Of a stretch of 64,000 bases of DNA, positions 32,645 through 40,989 are shown piece after piece; position 1 is the first letter of the stretch, and each line of letters begins with the position of its first letter. The stretch spans positions 4,333,001 to 4,397,000 of the forward strand of contig NZ_CP147518.1 of NCBI RefSeq assembly GCF_037201965.1, given 5' to 3'. Both the position numbers and the translations under genes were made by a program. Source of the stretch: Spirosoma sp. SC4-14 (lineage in GTDB: Bacteria > Bacteroidota > Bacteroidia > Cytophagales > Spirosomataceae). The notes below the pieces were generated by a model. That model saw nothing but the letters and a program-made list of their open reading frames with translations, did not search any database and was not told the origin of the DNA.

Positions 32645-33544
32645 ATGACAAACTATTTACTACTTTGTTTATTAATTAGTGCCCTGTTAAGTTGTACACC
32701 CGTACTTACCCCAATTCCATTAACGCAGGCCGCCCGAACATACAGAGCAATATCGACCTGCAACATTAGTTCCGTTATTACAGCCGACGATTTTGAAGAA
32801 CCGCAGTTTCCTTTTTACTTTCTGAATCAGGCAACCAACAAATCCGACATTTCATTTAGTCCGGAACAAAGTAGGGCGGGAAATACGTCATTGAAATTCC
32901 ACCTGACCAGCCAGCCCAACAAATTGTCCCCACCGGGCAACTACGCCAGTCGGGCAGAACTTTCGACCTTTAGCAGTAATATTGATACCACTGAGGCCTG
33001 GTATGGTTTTAGTATGTTTGTTCCTGCCGCAACGATGAAAAATGACGCCTACCCGGTTTTGCTGATGCAATGGCCATCGAGCTATTTCGGCTATAAGGGC
33101 GGATATAGCTACGGCACTCCTCCTATTCTGTTGATTCTTCAGCCCAATAGCAAGTTACAATTGATTTATAGCTATTCGCCCACCACACCGGTTGCTCCGA
33201 ACCAGGCAGCTATAGGCCCGTCGGTTACCCGAAATTTGGGGAAAATAACGTTCGATCAATGGGTCGACTATGTGGTGCATGTCCGATTTTCTCCGGCTGC
33301 ATTAACCGGCATCCTACAACTCTGGCAGGATGGTACTCCGGTTGTCAATGAGCAGCGTATCCGGCTTGGCTACAGAGCGGGTAAGCCCCTCTGGAAATTT
33401 GGGATAAATTGCTATACTGGCAGTGCTTCACATACCGAGAAAACGGTGTATTTCGACCAAATTCGGATTGGAACCCAAACGGCCTGTTATGATGCTGTGG
33501 CTCCGGCCAGCACAAACGGTGTTTTTAAACCACTCCAGCAATAA
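32645..33544 (+). CDS. polysaccharide lyase (heparin-lyase-I-like), lipoprotein
   Basis: A 299-residue protein. The N-terminus (MTNYLLLCLLISALLSCTPV) is a lipoprotein signal with Cys17. The body is a concanavalin-type sandwich: D-D-F-E-E-P-Q-F-P-F-Y, N-Y-A-S-R-A-E-L-S, E-A-W-Y-G-F-S-M-F-V-P, V-L-L-M-Q-W-P, F-D-Q-W-V-D-Y-V-V-H-V-R-F and L-W-K-F-G-I-N-C-Y. This order matches the Polysacc_lyase (PF14099-like) proteins that cleave uronic-acid polymers. It probably sits on a membrane surface. The gene is single and ends at a strong two-way terminator. Confidence 0.8.
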   Translation: MTNYLLLCLLISALLSCTPVLTPIPLTQAARTYRAISTCNISSVITADDFEEPQFPFYFLNQATNKSDISFSPEQSRAGNTSLKFHLTSQPNKLSPPGNYASRAELSTFSSNIDTTEAWYGFSMFVPAATMKNDAYPVLLMQWPSSYFGYKGGYSYGTPPILLILQPNSKLQLIYSYSPTTPVAPNQAAIGPSVTRNLGKITFDQWVDYVVHVRFSPAALTGILQLWQDGTPVVNEQRIRLGYRAGKPLWKFGINCYTGSASHTEKTVYFDQIRIGTQTACYDAVAPASTNGVFKPLQQ

Positions 33545-33547
33545 GCA

Positions 33548-33581
33548 CAGGTGCCAGTCAGATAGGGCTGACTGGCACCTG
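33548..33581. terminator. bidirectional terminator hairpin
   Basis: A perfect 14-bp stem (CAGGTGCCAGTCAG with its complement) around a 6-base loop lies between the convergent polysaccharide lyase and basic-protein genes. T-tracts are weak, but a shared terminator is the natural reading. Confidence 0.65.
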
Positions 33582-33596
33582 TTATCAACTGGTTTT

Positions 33597-33905
33597 TCAT
33601 TTGTCATGAGCGTGCTCTTTTCGGGTAGCAGCCGCTTTTTTGGCCGAAGCCGACCGCTCGGCCGCCGGACGCGCTGCCGAAGCGGCTCCGCCTTTATGAC
33701 CTCCTTTGAGTTCAGGTTCTTTGTTTTCGGCATGGCCGCGTCCCGAACCACTTTTTTTGCCACCGCCAGATGTTTTATTTACCGTGGCCCAGGCTCGGTG
33801 TTCCGCTTCTTCGCTCGGTACTCCCCGATCTTCATAACTCTCCTCAATGTGTTCAGCCTGTCGTTTTTGCTTATCAGTATAAGCAGACTTATCTCCTCGT
33901 GGCAT
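33597..33905 (-). CDS. small, very basic 'plasmid stabilization'-like protein
   Basis: ATG at 33905 (MPRGDKSAYTDKQKRQAEHI) gives 102 residues. The N-terminal half, Y-T-D-K-Q-K-R-Q-A-E-H-I-E-E-S-Y-E-D-R-G-V-P, then E-E-A-E-H-R-A-W-A-T-V-N-K, is a ChaB/Rho-N-like helical motif found in many bacterial proteins annotated as plasmid stabilisation. The C-terminal half is low complexity, rich in Lys, Ala, Gly and Ser, and histone-like. It may bind DNA; the annotation name is not evidence for plasmid function. Convergent with the polysaccharide lyase gene. Confidence 0.75.
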   Translation of the reverse strand: MPRGDKSAYTDKQKRQAEHIEESYEDRGVPSEEAEHRAWATVNKTSGGGKKSGSGRGHAENKEPELKGGHKGGAASAARPAAERSASAKKAAATRKEHAHDK

Positions 33906-34447
33906 GATCGTAACTGGTTTAGTGTTAGAACTAACTTTCCAAAAACAGCACCGATCATTGGCCATTAGGCATTTGAGTTACTCCGATGACTACTAGCCGA
34001 ATGACAGATGCTGACGATGTGCTTGGTTCCTATGCTAAAAAACCATATTTAGCCTTGGGTGTTTGCGATCAGTTTTGCCGGGACCGCTTTCTCATAAAAA
34101 ACGCCCGAGTAGTAGCTACATCGGGCGCTGTGCGTGTATGATGGTACAATACTGGAGAATTCTAGCACCAAAACCACAGTTAAGGCACAAATGTTTTAAC
34201 AATAATACGTCCGTTCTGCAATCTGTTTTGTAGATGCTGGCTTAACCTGAGTTGATCAAACAGGTATTGAAAATAGCCTCATCAGGCTGGCCTATTCAGG
34301 ATAAAAAGAAGAGGTAAACCTAGTTTTATAGACTTTATCGAATGTATAATTGTACTTATTGTTGAATTTCATCGCACCAAACATGACGCTACTCTATATA
34401 GTAAGTCTTAATACTGTCAGTAATGAAAAACTAACCTTTGAGGCAGT
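33906..34447. other. intergenic region with an orphan terminator
   Basis: 542 bases with no convincing gene. It contains the hairpin at 34095-34127. A 52-codon frame across the hairpin (33986 onward) looks accidental. Confidence 0.45.
34095..34127 (-). terminator. orphan minus-strand terminator
   Basis: CGCCCGA (34102-34108) pairs with TCGGGCG (34121-34127), with the small palindrome GTAGCTAC between. On the minus strand six or seven T follow. No minus-strand gene ends here, so a small RNA to the right may exist. Confidence 0.5.
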
Positions 34448-34648
34448 ATGGCATCTACACTATTTATTTCGTTTTATATCGTTCCCCTTCTTATTGTGTT
34501 AACATTCGGGTTGTTGGCTAATTCCGAAGAAGAAACCATACCCAATGCACTCCGAGTTGCTATCCTGCCGGGTGTTAACCTGCTGGCAACCATCCGCTTT
34601 ATTCAGATTACCATTCGGGTTACGGTAGACTGGCTTACTAATTTATAG
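34448..34648 (+). CDS. small membrane protein (66 residues)
   Basis: A short hydrophobic protein: an N-terminal membrane helix (MASTLFISFYIVPLLIVLTF), an acidic loop (N-S-E-E-E-T-I-P-N) and a second hydrophobic stretch (V-A-I-L-P-G-V-N-L-L-A-T-I). The acidic N-S-E-E-E-T loop and ordered hydrophobicity support a real gene. No family is recognised. It is convergent with the TonB-type gene, 29 bases between stops. Confidence 0.5.
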   Translation: MASTLFISFYIVPLLIVLTFGLLANSEEETIPNALRVAILPGVNLLATIRFIQITIRVTVDWLTNL

Positions 34649-34677
34649 GGTCTTGTTCGTTTGCTCTTAAGTAGAAC

Positions 34678-37122
34678 CTACCGGCCTCCAGCATCATCAT
34701 TACTGATTTTCTTTCCTTTTTTCCCTCCATTGGCATTCATCTGGCCAAACCGCCATTCAAAAGATAGGCGCACCGACCGGCGGTTGAAGTAATACTGCGC
34801 CTGAGAGTCGAACGTTGGAGCCGTTTGGCGATTTGTTTGCGAAATAGTCTGAATAAAGGGGTTATTAATCCCCAATGTCAGGCTGGCCTGCTTATTCATT
34901 AGGTCGCGTTTGAGCGAAATACTATGCCAATAGAAGCCCGTATTGGTTCCCTGAAGGCTAATCCAGCCCGAACTATAGTTACCATTGGCCTGAATAGTAT
35001 AGTATTTCGGGAATTTGTAGCTGGTATTCATGTTAATGCTCCACACAATACCGCTATTGCCCTGCTGGAGTGCCGGACTCCGCAAATCGACATATCGAAT
35101 ATCTCCGCCCCCGTTGAGGTTCCAGTTTTTCACTGGCTGACTGCTCAGATTCATATTGAGTCCGTAGGCTTTCCGCTGAGCAATGTTCTGCGGTTTACTC
35201 AGGGATATTCCGGCCGAGTCGACCGTCGACAAATATTCGATGGCATTATTTGTCTGACGCCAGTACAGCGCCGTATTGATCGACAAGCCATTCTTTGTGC
35301 TCACACTATAGGCTAGTTCGGTGGCGTGGCTGAGCTCAGGATTCAGATACGGATTACCCGTCTGGATATTTTTCGGATCGCTCTGGTTCTGCCACGGATT
35401 CAGATACCAGACCATTGGCCGTTGGATGCGTTGCGTGTAGCTGGCTTTAATGGTATGGATTCCGATGCGTTTCGACACCGTAACACTGGGAATCAGGTTA
35501 CTATACTGACTAGCCAGCTTGGTTTTTGTTGTCACAAAATCGCCATGAATATCGGTATGTTCAAAACGGGCCCCGGCATTCAGGCTCCACTTTCGTTTCG
35601 ATTCGAACCGCAGCGATGTATAGCCCGAATATACTTTCTGAATATAATTGAAATCGTTCGACTGGGTCGAGTCCGTAACGAAGGGACTCGACCCATCCAG
35701 CGATTGCGTAACCCGATATTCACTACCAATGTCGCGCAGGATGCTTTTGAGCCCGGCTTCCAGTTTCAGGTCAATGGTGTCGGTTTCTGTTCTGATCGTG
35801 AACGGATGGGTGTAATCGGCCTGAGCTGTATATTCTTTGTTGCGGCTGTAGTTGGTACTATGCTGCCGGTAAATAAGCTCTTCCGACGACGCATACCGAT
35901 CGGTGTCGTAGAAGTAATTGTCGGGCATCCGGCTAAACTGCGTCAGAAATGAAAACTCCTGCCCCGGTTTGCGAAACGTTTTCGTATAGCCCAGATCCAG
36001 TTGACCATTGCCGTAAGGATTACGGAACCTAACATCGTTTCGATAGGCCTGCAACTCCTCGCCCGACGCATTGGTCAACCGGTTATAGACCACGCTGTTA
36101 TTGGGGTAATAGCCTCCCCAGACATTGGCCGCAAAGTTGATATGACTGGTCGAATCCGGATCATAATCGATACTCATTTCACCGTAGCCACCTGTTCCTG
36201 TGTTGTCGGCATTGCTGCTTTGAGTCAGGAGGGTCTGTGGTATTCGATTTCCTTCCGAATCGGTCAGAAAAGACGTTCGGCTCGATTGATTTCGGCGTAT
36301 GTTTCGAAACTGATAGCCATTGGCCGAAAGCGACAGACCAAATTTTTTCTGCCGAACATTGAGCGTTGTCCCCACTCCCCGATTCATGTTACCAGCTGTT
36401 GCGCTGACTGTTCCATTGATGCCCTGAAGGGCTTTTTTCGTAATAATATTGATCACCCCGGCTGATCCTTCAGCATCATATTTCGCTCCTGGGCTGGTTA
36501 TCACTTCCACCGACTTAATCACATTGGCGGGCATCTGGCGCAGGGCGTCGGCCAGGTTACGGGCCATCATTGCCGATGGTTTTCCATTAATCAACACTTT
36601 GATGTTACTGTTGCCCCGCATCTGCACATTGCCATCCAGATCGACACTCAATGTAGGCACTTTACGAAGCACGTCGGCCGCCGTACCCCCCGCATTGGAA
36701 ATGTCTTTTTCGGCATTATAAACCAATCTGTCGCCCTTGTCTTCGACCATTGCTTTTTGGCCCGCCACGGTTACTTCGCCGAGTGTTTTGCCTTCATTTT
36801 CAATCCGAATAGCCCCAAGCGGAAGTATTGGCCGTTCGGCCGATAGCAACACCGGCACTGATTTGGTTCGGTATCCCACAAACGACATAACGAGTGTATA
36901 TTTTTCAAGGGCAAGATTTGGCAAAACAAAAGCGCCGTCGCCATCGGTTGTGGTGCCCGTAATAAGCTTTTGTCCGTTCATTAAGGCCACCGTTGCAAAG
37001 GGAACCGGTTTGTTGGTGGTAGAGTCGATGAGCGAACCGGTTAATTTTCCAGTATGAACCGCCTGAGCCAGGGCACTAGCCATCCATACGCCCAGCAAAA
37101 GCAGGGTTAAAATGTGTTTCAT
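34678..37122 (-). CDS. TonB-dependent receptor-type outer-membrane protein
   Basis: An 814-residue protein. Signal peptide (MKHILTLLLLGVWMASALAQ), then a carboxypeptidase-regulatory-like domain at about 22-110 (G-K-L-T-G-S-L-I-D-S-T-T-N-K-P-V-P-F-A-T-V). A plug domain follows at about 115-235 (A-A-D-V-L-R-K-V-P-T-L-S-V-D, S-P-G-A-K-Y-D-A-E-G-S-A-G-V-I-N-I-I-T-K-K), then a large barrel. It belongs to the 'outer membrane beta-barrel family' typical of Bacteroidota; no SusD gene is adjacent, so the substrate need not be a glycan. The C-terminus ends in a short basic low-complexity tail rather than the usual aromatic residue. Confidence 0.9.
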   Translation of the reverse strand: MKHILTLLLLGVWMASALAQAVHTGKLTGSLIDSTTNKPVPFATVALMNGQKLITGTTTDGDGAFVLPNLALEKYTLVMSFVGYRTKSVPVLLSAERPILPLGAIRIENEGKTLGEVTVAGQKAMVEDKGDRLVYNAEKDISNAGGTAADVLRKVPTLSVDLDGNVQMRGNSNIKVLINGKPSAMMARNLADALRQMPANVIKSVEVITSPGAKYDAEGSAGVINIITKKALQGINGTVSATAGNMNRGVGTTLNVRQKKFGLSLSANGYQFRNIRRNQSSRTSFLTDSEGNRIPQTLLTQSSNADNTGTGGYGEMSIDYDPDSTSHINFAANVWGGYYPNNSVVYNRLTNASGEELQAYRNDVRFRNPYGNGQLDLGYTKTFRKPGQEFSFLTQFSRMPDNYFYDTDRYASSEELIYRQHSTNYSRNKEYTAQADYTHPFTIRTETDTIDLKLEAGLKSILRDIGSEYRVTQSLDGSSPFVTDSTQSNDFNYIQKVYSGYTSLRFESKRKWSLNAGARFEHTDIHGDFVTTKTKLASQYSNLIPSVTVSKRIGIHTIKASYTQRIQRPMVWYLNPWQNQSDPKNIQTGNPYLNPELSHATELAYSVSTKNGLSINTALYWRQTNNAIEYLSTVDSAGISLSKPQNIAQRKAYGLNMNLSSQPVKNWNLNGGGDIRYVDLRSPALQQGNSGIVWSINMNTSYKFPKYYTIQANGNYSSGWISLQGTNTGFYWHSISLKRDLMNKQASLTLGINNPFIQTISQTNRQTAPTFDSQAQYYFNRRSVRLSFEWRFGQMNANGGKKGKKISNDDAGGR

Positions 37123-37497
37123 AAACTATGAGGAGAGGACTGGTTTTGGTATGTGTGACTACCTATACTATTGGTTGAATGTGTCGAACAGACGAGTAAG
37201 GATGACCCGGTCTCATCCTGGCTGGCTTGTTGACATAAGGAGTAAAAATAAGTGTCCTGTGTTGCATAAGGGCTGAAAATAAATCGAAAAACGGCTGTAG
37301 GCTCCCCAACCTGGTCTGTCCTGAATCGTACGAAAACTGTCCGTAAATGGACAATAAGTAGCCGCTTATGTCAGGTCAAAAACACCTATAACGTGCACAA
37401 AACGGGGTTTCAGGATGTTGGCAATCTATTTGCTATACAAATGAGTAGCATACCCGTTTTCCTACGCTAACAGGAACAATCGACCAATAGAAAGGTA
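37123..37497. other. divergent intergenic region
   Basis: 375 bases between the divergent TonB-type and PadR genes, presumably holding both promoters. No RNA gene or clear consensus box is seen. Confidence 0.45.
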
Positions 37498-37836
37498 ATG
37501 AAAGGCACTCAGTTAGGCGAATTTGAAGAGCTGGTTCTACTGACAATTGCGCTTCTTTACGACGACGCCTACAGTGTGGCCGTCATGGAAGAGCTCAGCC
37601 AGCGGTTAGAACGTCCGATGAGTTTAGGCGCTATTCACCGCACGATGCAGCGACTGGAAGAAAAAAAGCTGGTGCTCTCCCGATTTGGAGAGGCAACTGC
37701 CGAGCGGGGCGGTCGACGGAAACGTCTGTTTACGCTAACGACCGATGGCGAACAGGCCGTAAAAGAAGCCCGCCGAATTCGTAATGAACTATGGGCCGGC
37801 ATACCCTCGGGTGCCTTTAAAGGAGGACTGGCATGA
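37498..37836 (+). CDS. PadR-family transcriptional regulator
   Basis: A 112-residue winged-helix protein: G-E-F-E-E-L-V-L-L-T-I-A-L-L-Y-D-D-A-Y at the start, then S-L-G-A-I-H-R-T-M-Q-R-L-E-E-K-K-L-V as recognition helix, and G-G-R-R-K-R-L-F-T-L-T as the wing. The gene overlaps the ABC permease gene by the four bases ATGA. In Bacteroidota this pair is common, and the regulator most likely represses the operon until a membrane-active drug or antimicrobial is met; this is inference. Confidence 0.92.
   Translation: MKGTQLGEFEELVLLTIALLYDDAYSVAVMEELSQRLERPMSLGAIHRTMQRLEEKKLVLSRFGEATAERGGRRKRLFTLTTDGEQAVKEARRIRNELWAGIPSGAFKGGLA
37819..37826 (+). promoter_or_regulatory. Shine-Dalgarno site of the ABC permease gene
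   Basis: AAAGGAGG, inside the end of the padR gene, stands 6 bases before the ATG at 37833. It supports translational coupling. Confidence 0.6.
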
Positions 37837-40571
37837 ATCAGCATCATACATCTCCGCAACGCATTGGGTCGGCCAACATAAGCAATACTCCACCTGCATC
37901 TTCCAAACAACAGCCGCCCCGTTGGGCCAACTACCTGACTCAGCGAATTACGGCTCCGCATCTGCGCGAAGAAATTCAGGGCGATCTGGCCGAACTGTTT
38001 TATAAACGGAGCCAGCGCCATGGGTACCGTCGAGCCTGCTTTTTCTACCTGATCGATTTTACGCTGCTGCTACATCCCAGACTATGGCGTCGGGAAACGT
38101 CCGGTTCTTTTATTTCAGCCAATGCCCGGTCAACAGATTTTAAACAACCTTTTTTTCTGAGTCCTACCATGCTACGCAATTATGTAAAAATCGCTTTCCG
38201 AAATCTGGTTAATAACAAAGTTTACTCCTCCATCAACATTGGCGGACTCGCCATTGGTATGGCGGTAGCCATGCTGATTGGCTTATGGATTTACGACGAA
38301 CTAGCGTTCGATACCTATCACCAGAACTACGGCCGGATTGCGCAGGTGATGCAGCATCAGACCTCCAACGGGCAAATTGGAACCCAACGCGCCATTCCGT
38401 TTCCGCTGGGCAACGAACTAAAAACCAAGTATGGCTCCAATTTCAAATACCTGGCCATGTCGTCCTGGCAAGGGGCTCATATCCTAACCTTTGGCGATAA
38501 AAAATTCTCGAAATCAGGTGCATTCATGGATGTCGACGCTCCGAAACTGTTTTCGCTGAACATGCAAAAGGGTACTACTAACGGTTTGCAGGATCAAAAT
38601 TCGATTCTGCTTTCAGAATCGACGGCCAAAGCACTTTTTGGCGACGCCGACCCACTAAATAAATTACTAAAAATCGACAATAAGCTGGATGTGAAAGTGG
38701 CGGGCGTCTATGAAGATCTTCCGTTCAATAGCCAGTTTAAAGAGTTGCTGTTCATTGCTCCCTGGTCTTTATATGTTTCATCGGAAGATTGGATCAAACG
38801 AGCCAGAGATACCAATCAGTGGGGAAATAATTCGTTTCAGCTATTTGCCCAGATTGCCGACAACACCGACTTCGCTACGGTCGACAAGCATATTTTAAAT
38901 GCCAAGCAGAATAATGTGCCGGAAGAAGACAAAAAATACAATGCGCAAATTTTTCTGCATCCAATGCCCGACTGGCACTTACGGTCGCATTGGGAAAACG
39001 GCATTCAAACCGGTGGCATGATCGACTACGTTTGGCTGTTTGGTATCGTGGGGATATTTGTCCTATTGCTGGCCTGCATCAATTTCATGAATCTGTCTAC
39101 GGCCCGTTCCGAAAAACGAGCCAAGGAAGTAGGCATTCGCAAAGCCGTCGGCTCCATCCGCGGACAATTGATCAGCCAGTTTCTTTGCGAGTCTCTGGTA
39201 GTTGTTATCATTGCTTTTTCGCTGGCCCTATTGCTGGTGCAACTGAGTCTGCCGTGGTTTAATGAGGTAGCCAGCAAACACATGACGATCTTATGGTCGA
39301 CACCTGCTTTCTGGGTTCTTGGCCTTGGCTTTAGTGTACTGACCGGGCTGATTGCCGGGAGCTATCCGGCCCTGTATCTTTCATCCTTCGAGGCTATTAA
39401 AGTACTGAAAGGCACGTTCAGAGCGGGGCGCTTTGCATCGATTCCTCGTCAGGTGCTGGTAGTGTTGCAGTTTACGGTTTCAGTTACGCTCATCATTGGA
39501 ACCATCGTTGTGTATCGTCAGATTCAGTACGCCAAAAATCGGCCCATTGGCTATAGTCGCGACGGATTGATGATGATTCAGATGAAATCGCCCGATTTCT
39601 ACGGCAAATTCGACATCCTCCGAACTGAACTGAAAAATTCGGGAGCCATCGTCGAAATGGCCGAATCATCGAGCCCGTTAACGCAAATCTGGTCGAACAG
39701 TGGGGGCTTCACCTGGCCGGGCAAAGATCCCGATCTGGATGCCGACTTTGCAACGGTATGGGTTACCCACGATTTTGGTAAAACGGTTGGCTGGCAGTTT
39801 AAAGAAGGACGCGATTTTTCCAGAACGTTCACTACCGACTCGTCGGCCATCATCCTGAACAAAGCCGCTGTTAAGTTCATGAATATCAAAAACCCAATCG
39901 GAACAGTTGTTCGGTGGGGCGACGACAAGACCGGGAAATCATATAAGGTGATCGGTGTTATCGACGATATGCTGATGGAATCGCCCTACGAACCGATAAA
40001 ACAGGCTGCGTATTTTATGGATTATGAAAATGTGAACTGGATTGACCTCAAACTGAATCCCAATCGCAGCGCGAGCGAATCAGTAGCCACGGTTGAATCG
40101 GTATTTAAACGCATTGTTCCATCGGCACCATTCGATTACAAATTTGCCAATGAAGAGTTTGCGGCCAAATTTTCGACCGAAGAACGAATTGGGAAACTGG
40201 CAACTTTCTTCTCTCTGCTGGCAATCTTTATCTCCTGCCTGGGTTTATCGGGTTTGGCCTCTTTTGTAGCTGAACAGCGTACCAAAGAAATTGGGGTTCG
40301 GAAAGTGCTCGGGGCTTCTGTCCTGAATCTGTGGGGGCTCCTATCCCGCGATTTTGTGATACTGGTTAGCATCGCCTTTGTGATTGCTATACCGATTGCC
40401 TACTACGCCCTCGACAGTTGGCTGGCAAACTATGAATACCGAACCGATCTGTCGTGGTGGATTTTTGGCGTAACTGGTCTTGGCGCCCTTGTTGTTACTC
40501 TGTTAACCGTAAGTGTCCAAAGCATTCGGGCCGCGCTGCTCGACCCCGTAAAGAGCCTACGCACTGAGTAG
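37833..40571 (+). CDS. ABC transporter permease (MacB/FtsX type) with N-terminal prefix domain
   Basis: A 912-residue protein. The first 110 residues form the soluble permease-prefix domain 2 (R-W-A-N-Y-L-T-Q-R-I-T-A-P-H-L-R-E-E-I-Q-G-D-L) typical of PadR-linked transporters. A MacB_PCD-type periplasmic domain and two FtsX repeats follow; each has the E-x-G-I-R-K-A/V-L/V-G motif (near 430 and 830). Eight or more membrane helices are seen. No ATPase gene is adjacent, so it must use one encoded elsewhere. Likely export of lipids, peptides or antimicrobials. Confidence 0.92.
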   Translation: MNQHHTSPQRIGSANISNTPPASSKQQPPRWANYLTQRITAPHLREEIQGDLAELFYKRSQRHGYRRACFFYLIDFTLLLHPRLWRRETSGSFISANARSTDFKQPFFLSPTMLRNYVKIAFRNLVNNKVYSSINIGGLAIGMAVAMLIGLWIYDELAFDTYHQNYGRIAQVMQHQTSNGQIGTQRAIPFPLGNELKTKYGSNFKYLAMSSWQGAHILTFGDKKFSKSGAFMDVDAPKLFSLNMQKGTTNGLQDQNSILLSESTAKALFGDADPLNKLLKIDNKLDVKVAGVYEDLPFNSQFKELLFIAPWSLYVSSEDWIKRARDTNQWGNNSFQLFAQIADNTDFATVDKHILNAKQNNVPEEDKKYNAQIFLHPMPDWHLRSHWENGIQTGGMIDYVWLFGIVGIFVLLLACINFMNLSTARSEKRAKEVGIRKAVGSIRGQLISQFLCESLVVVIIAFSLALLLVQLSLPWFNEVASKHMTILWSTPAFWVLGLGFSVLTGLIAGSYPALYLSSFEAIKVLKGTFRAGRFASIPRQVLVVLQFTVSVTLIIGTIVVYRQIQYAKNRPIGYSRDGLMMIQMKSPDFYGKFDILRTELKNSGAIVEMAESSSPLTQIWSNSGGFTWPGKDPDLDADFATVWVTHDFGKTVGWQFKEGRDFSRTFTTDSSAIILNKAAVKFMNIKNPIGTVVRWGDDKTGKSYKVIGVIDDMLMESPYEPIKQAAYFMDYENVNWIDLKLNPNRSASESVATVESVFKRIVPSAPFDYKFANEEFAAKFSTEERIGKLATFFSLLAIFISCLGLSGLASFVAEQRTKEIGVRKVLGASVLNLWGLLSRDFVILVSIAFVIAIPIAYYALDSWLANYEYRTDLSWWIFGVTGLGALVVTLLTVSVQSIRAALLDPVKSLRTE

Positions 40572-40989
40572 GGCATACCAATCATTTTGCTAAAATCCTG
40601 TGTAGTAGCCGATTTCATTTTCTATTCTATTGGGACGCTACCGTAGTAAGTAGCAGAAGAAGAGTCTTAATTCTTTTTTTAAACTCCGAAGACGTGGCAT
40701 CTTTAGTCTGAGATGTTGCGCTTTCGGAGTTTTTTTGAGAATATACTCAACTATATGCTACACCGATGCCATCTTACCTGGCAGCACTGCCCCAATTGGT
40801 TATGACAGGCTATTAAAGTAGTCGTAACATACCGCTTTAATTGACGGCTCTCTAGTTATAGCTCAAAGGCTATTGAAAATTACATTATTCCTATCAATCA
40901 GCATAACCCAATAGTTTATATGGCTAAAAATTAATATTGACAAATAAATATATATTTTAGAGCACTTCTTACCGAAAAAGAACTGCTTC
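40572..40989. other. intergenic region with terminator
   Basis: 418 bases between two plus-strand genes, holding the terminator at 40681-40736. The AT-rich stretch at 40915-40965 is probably the peptidase promoter (TATATTTT near 40955). No gene is seen. Confidence 0.45.
40681..40736 (+). terminator. intrinsic terminator
   Basis: AAACTCCGAA (40681-40690) pairs with TTCGGAGTTT (40723-40732), with an inner GCATCT/AGATGT pairing, and a T-tract runs to 40736. It lies 110 bases after the ABC permease gene. Confidence 0.65.

Noticed and set aside
33986..34141. 52-codon frame across the orphan terminator
   Set aside because: It reads through a terminator hairpin and has no motif.
35326..35952. 208-codon frame opposite the TonB-type gene
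   Set aside because: Antisense shadow; the TonB-type protein has full domain support.
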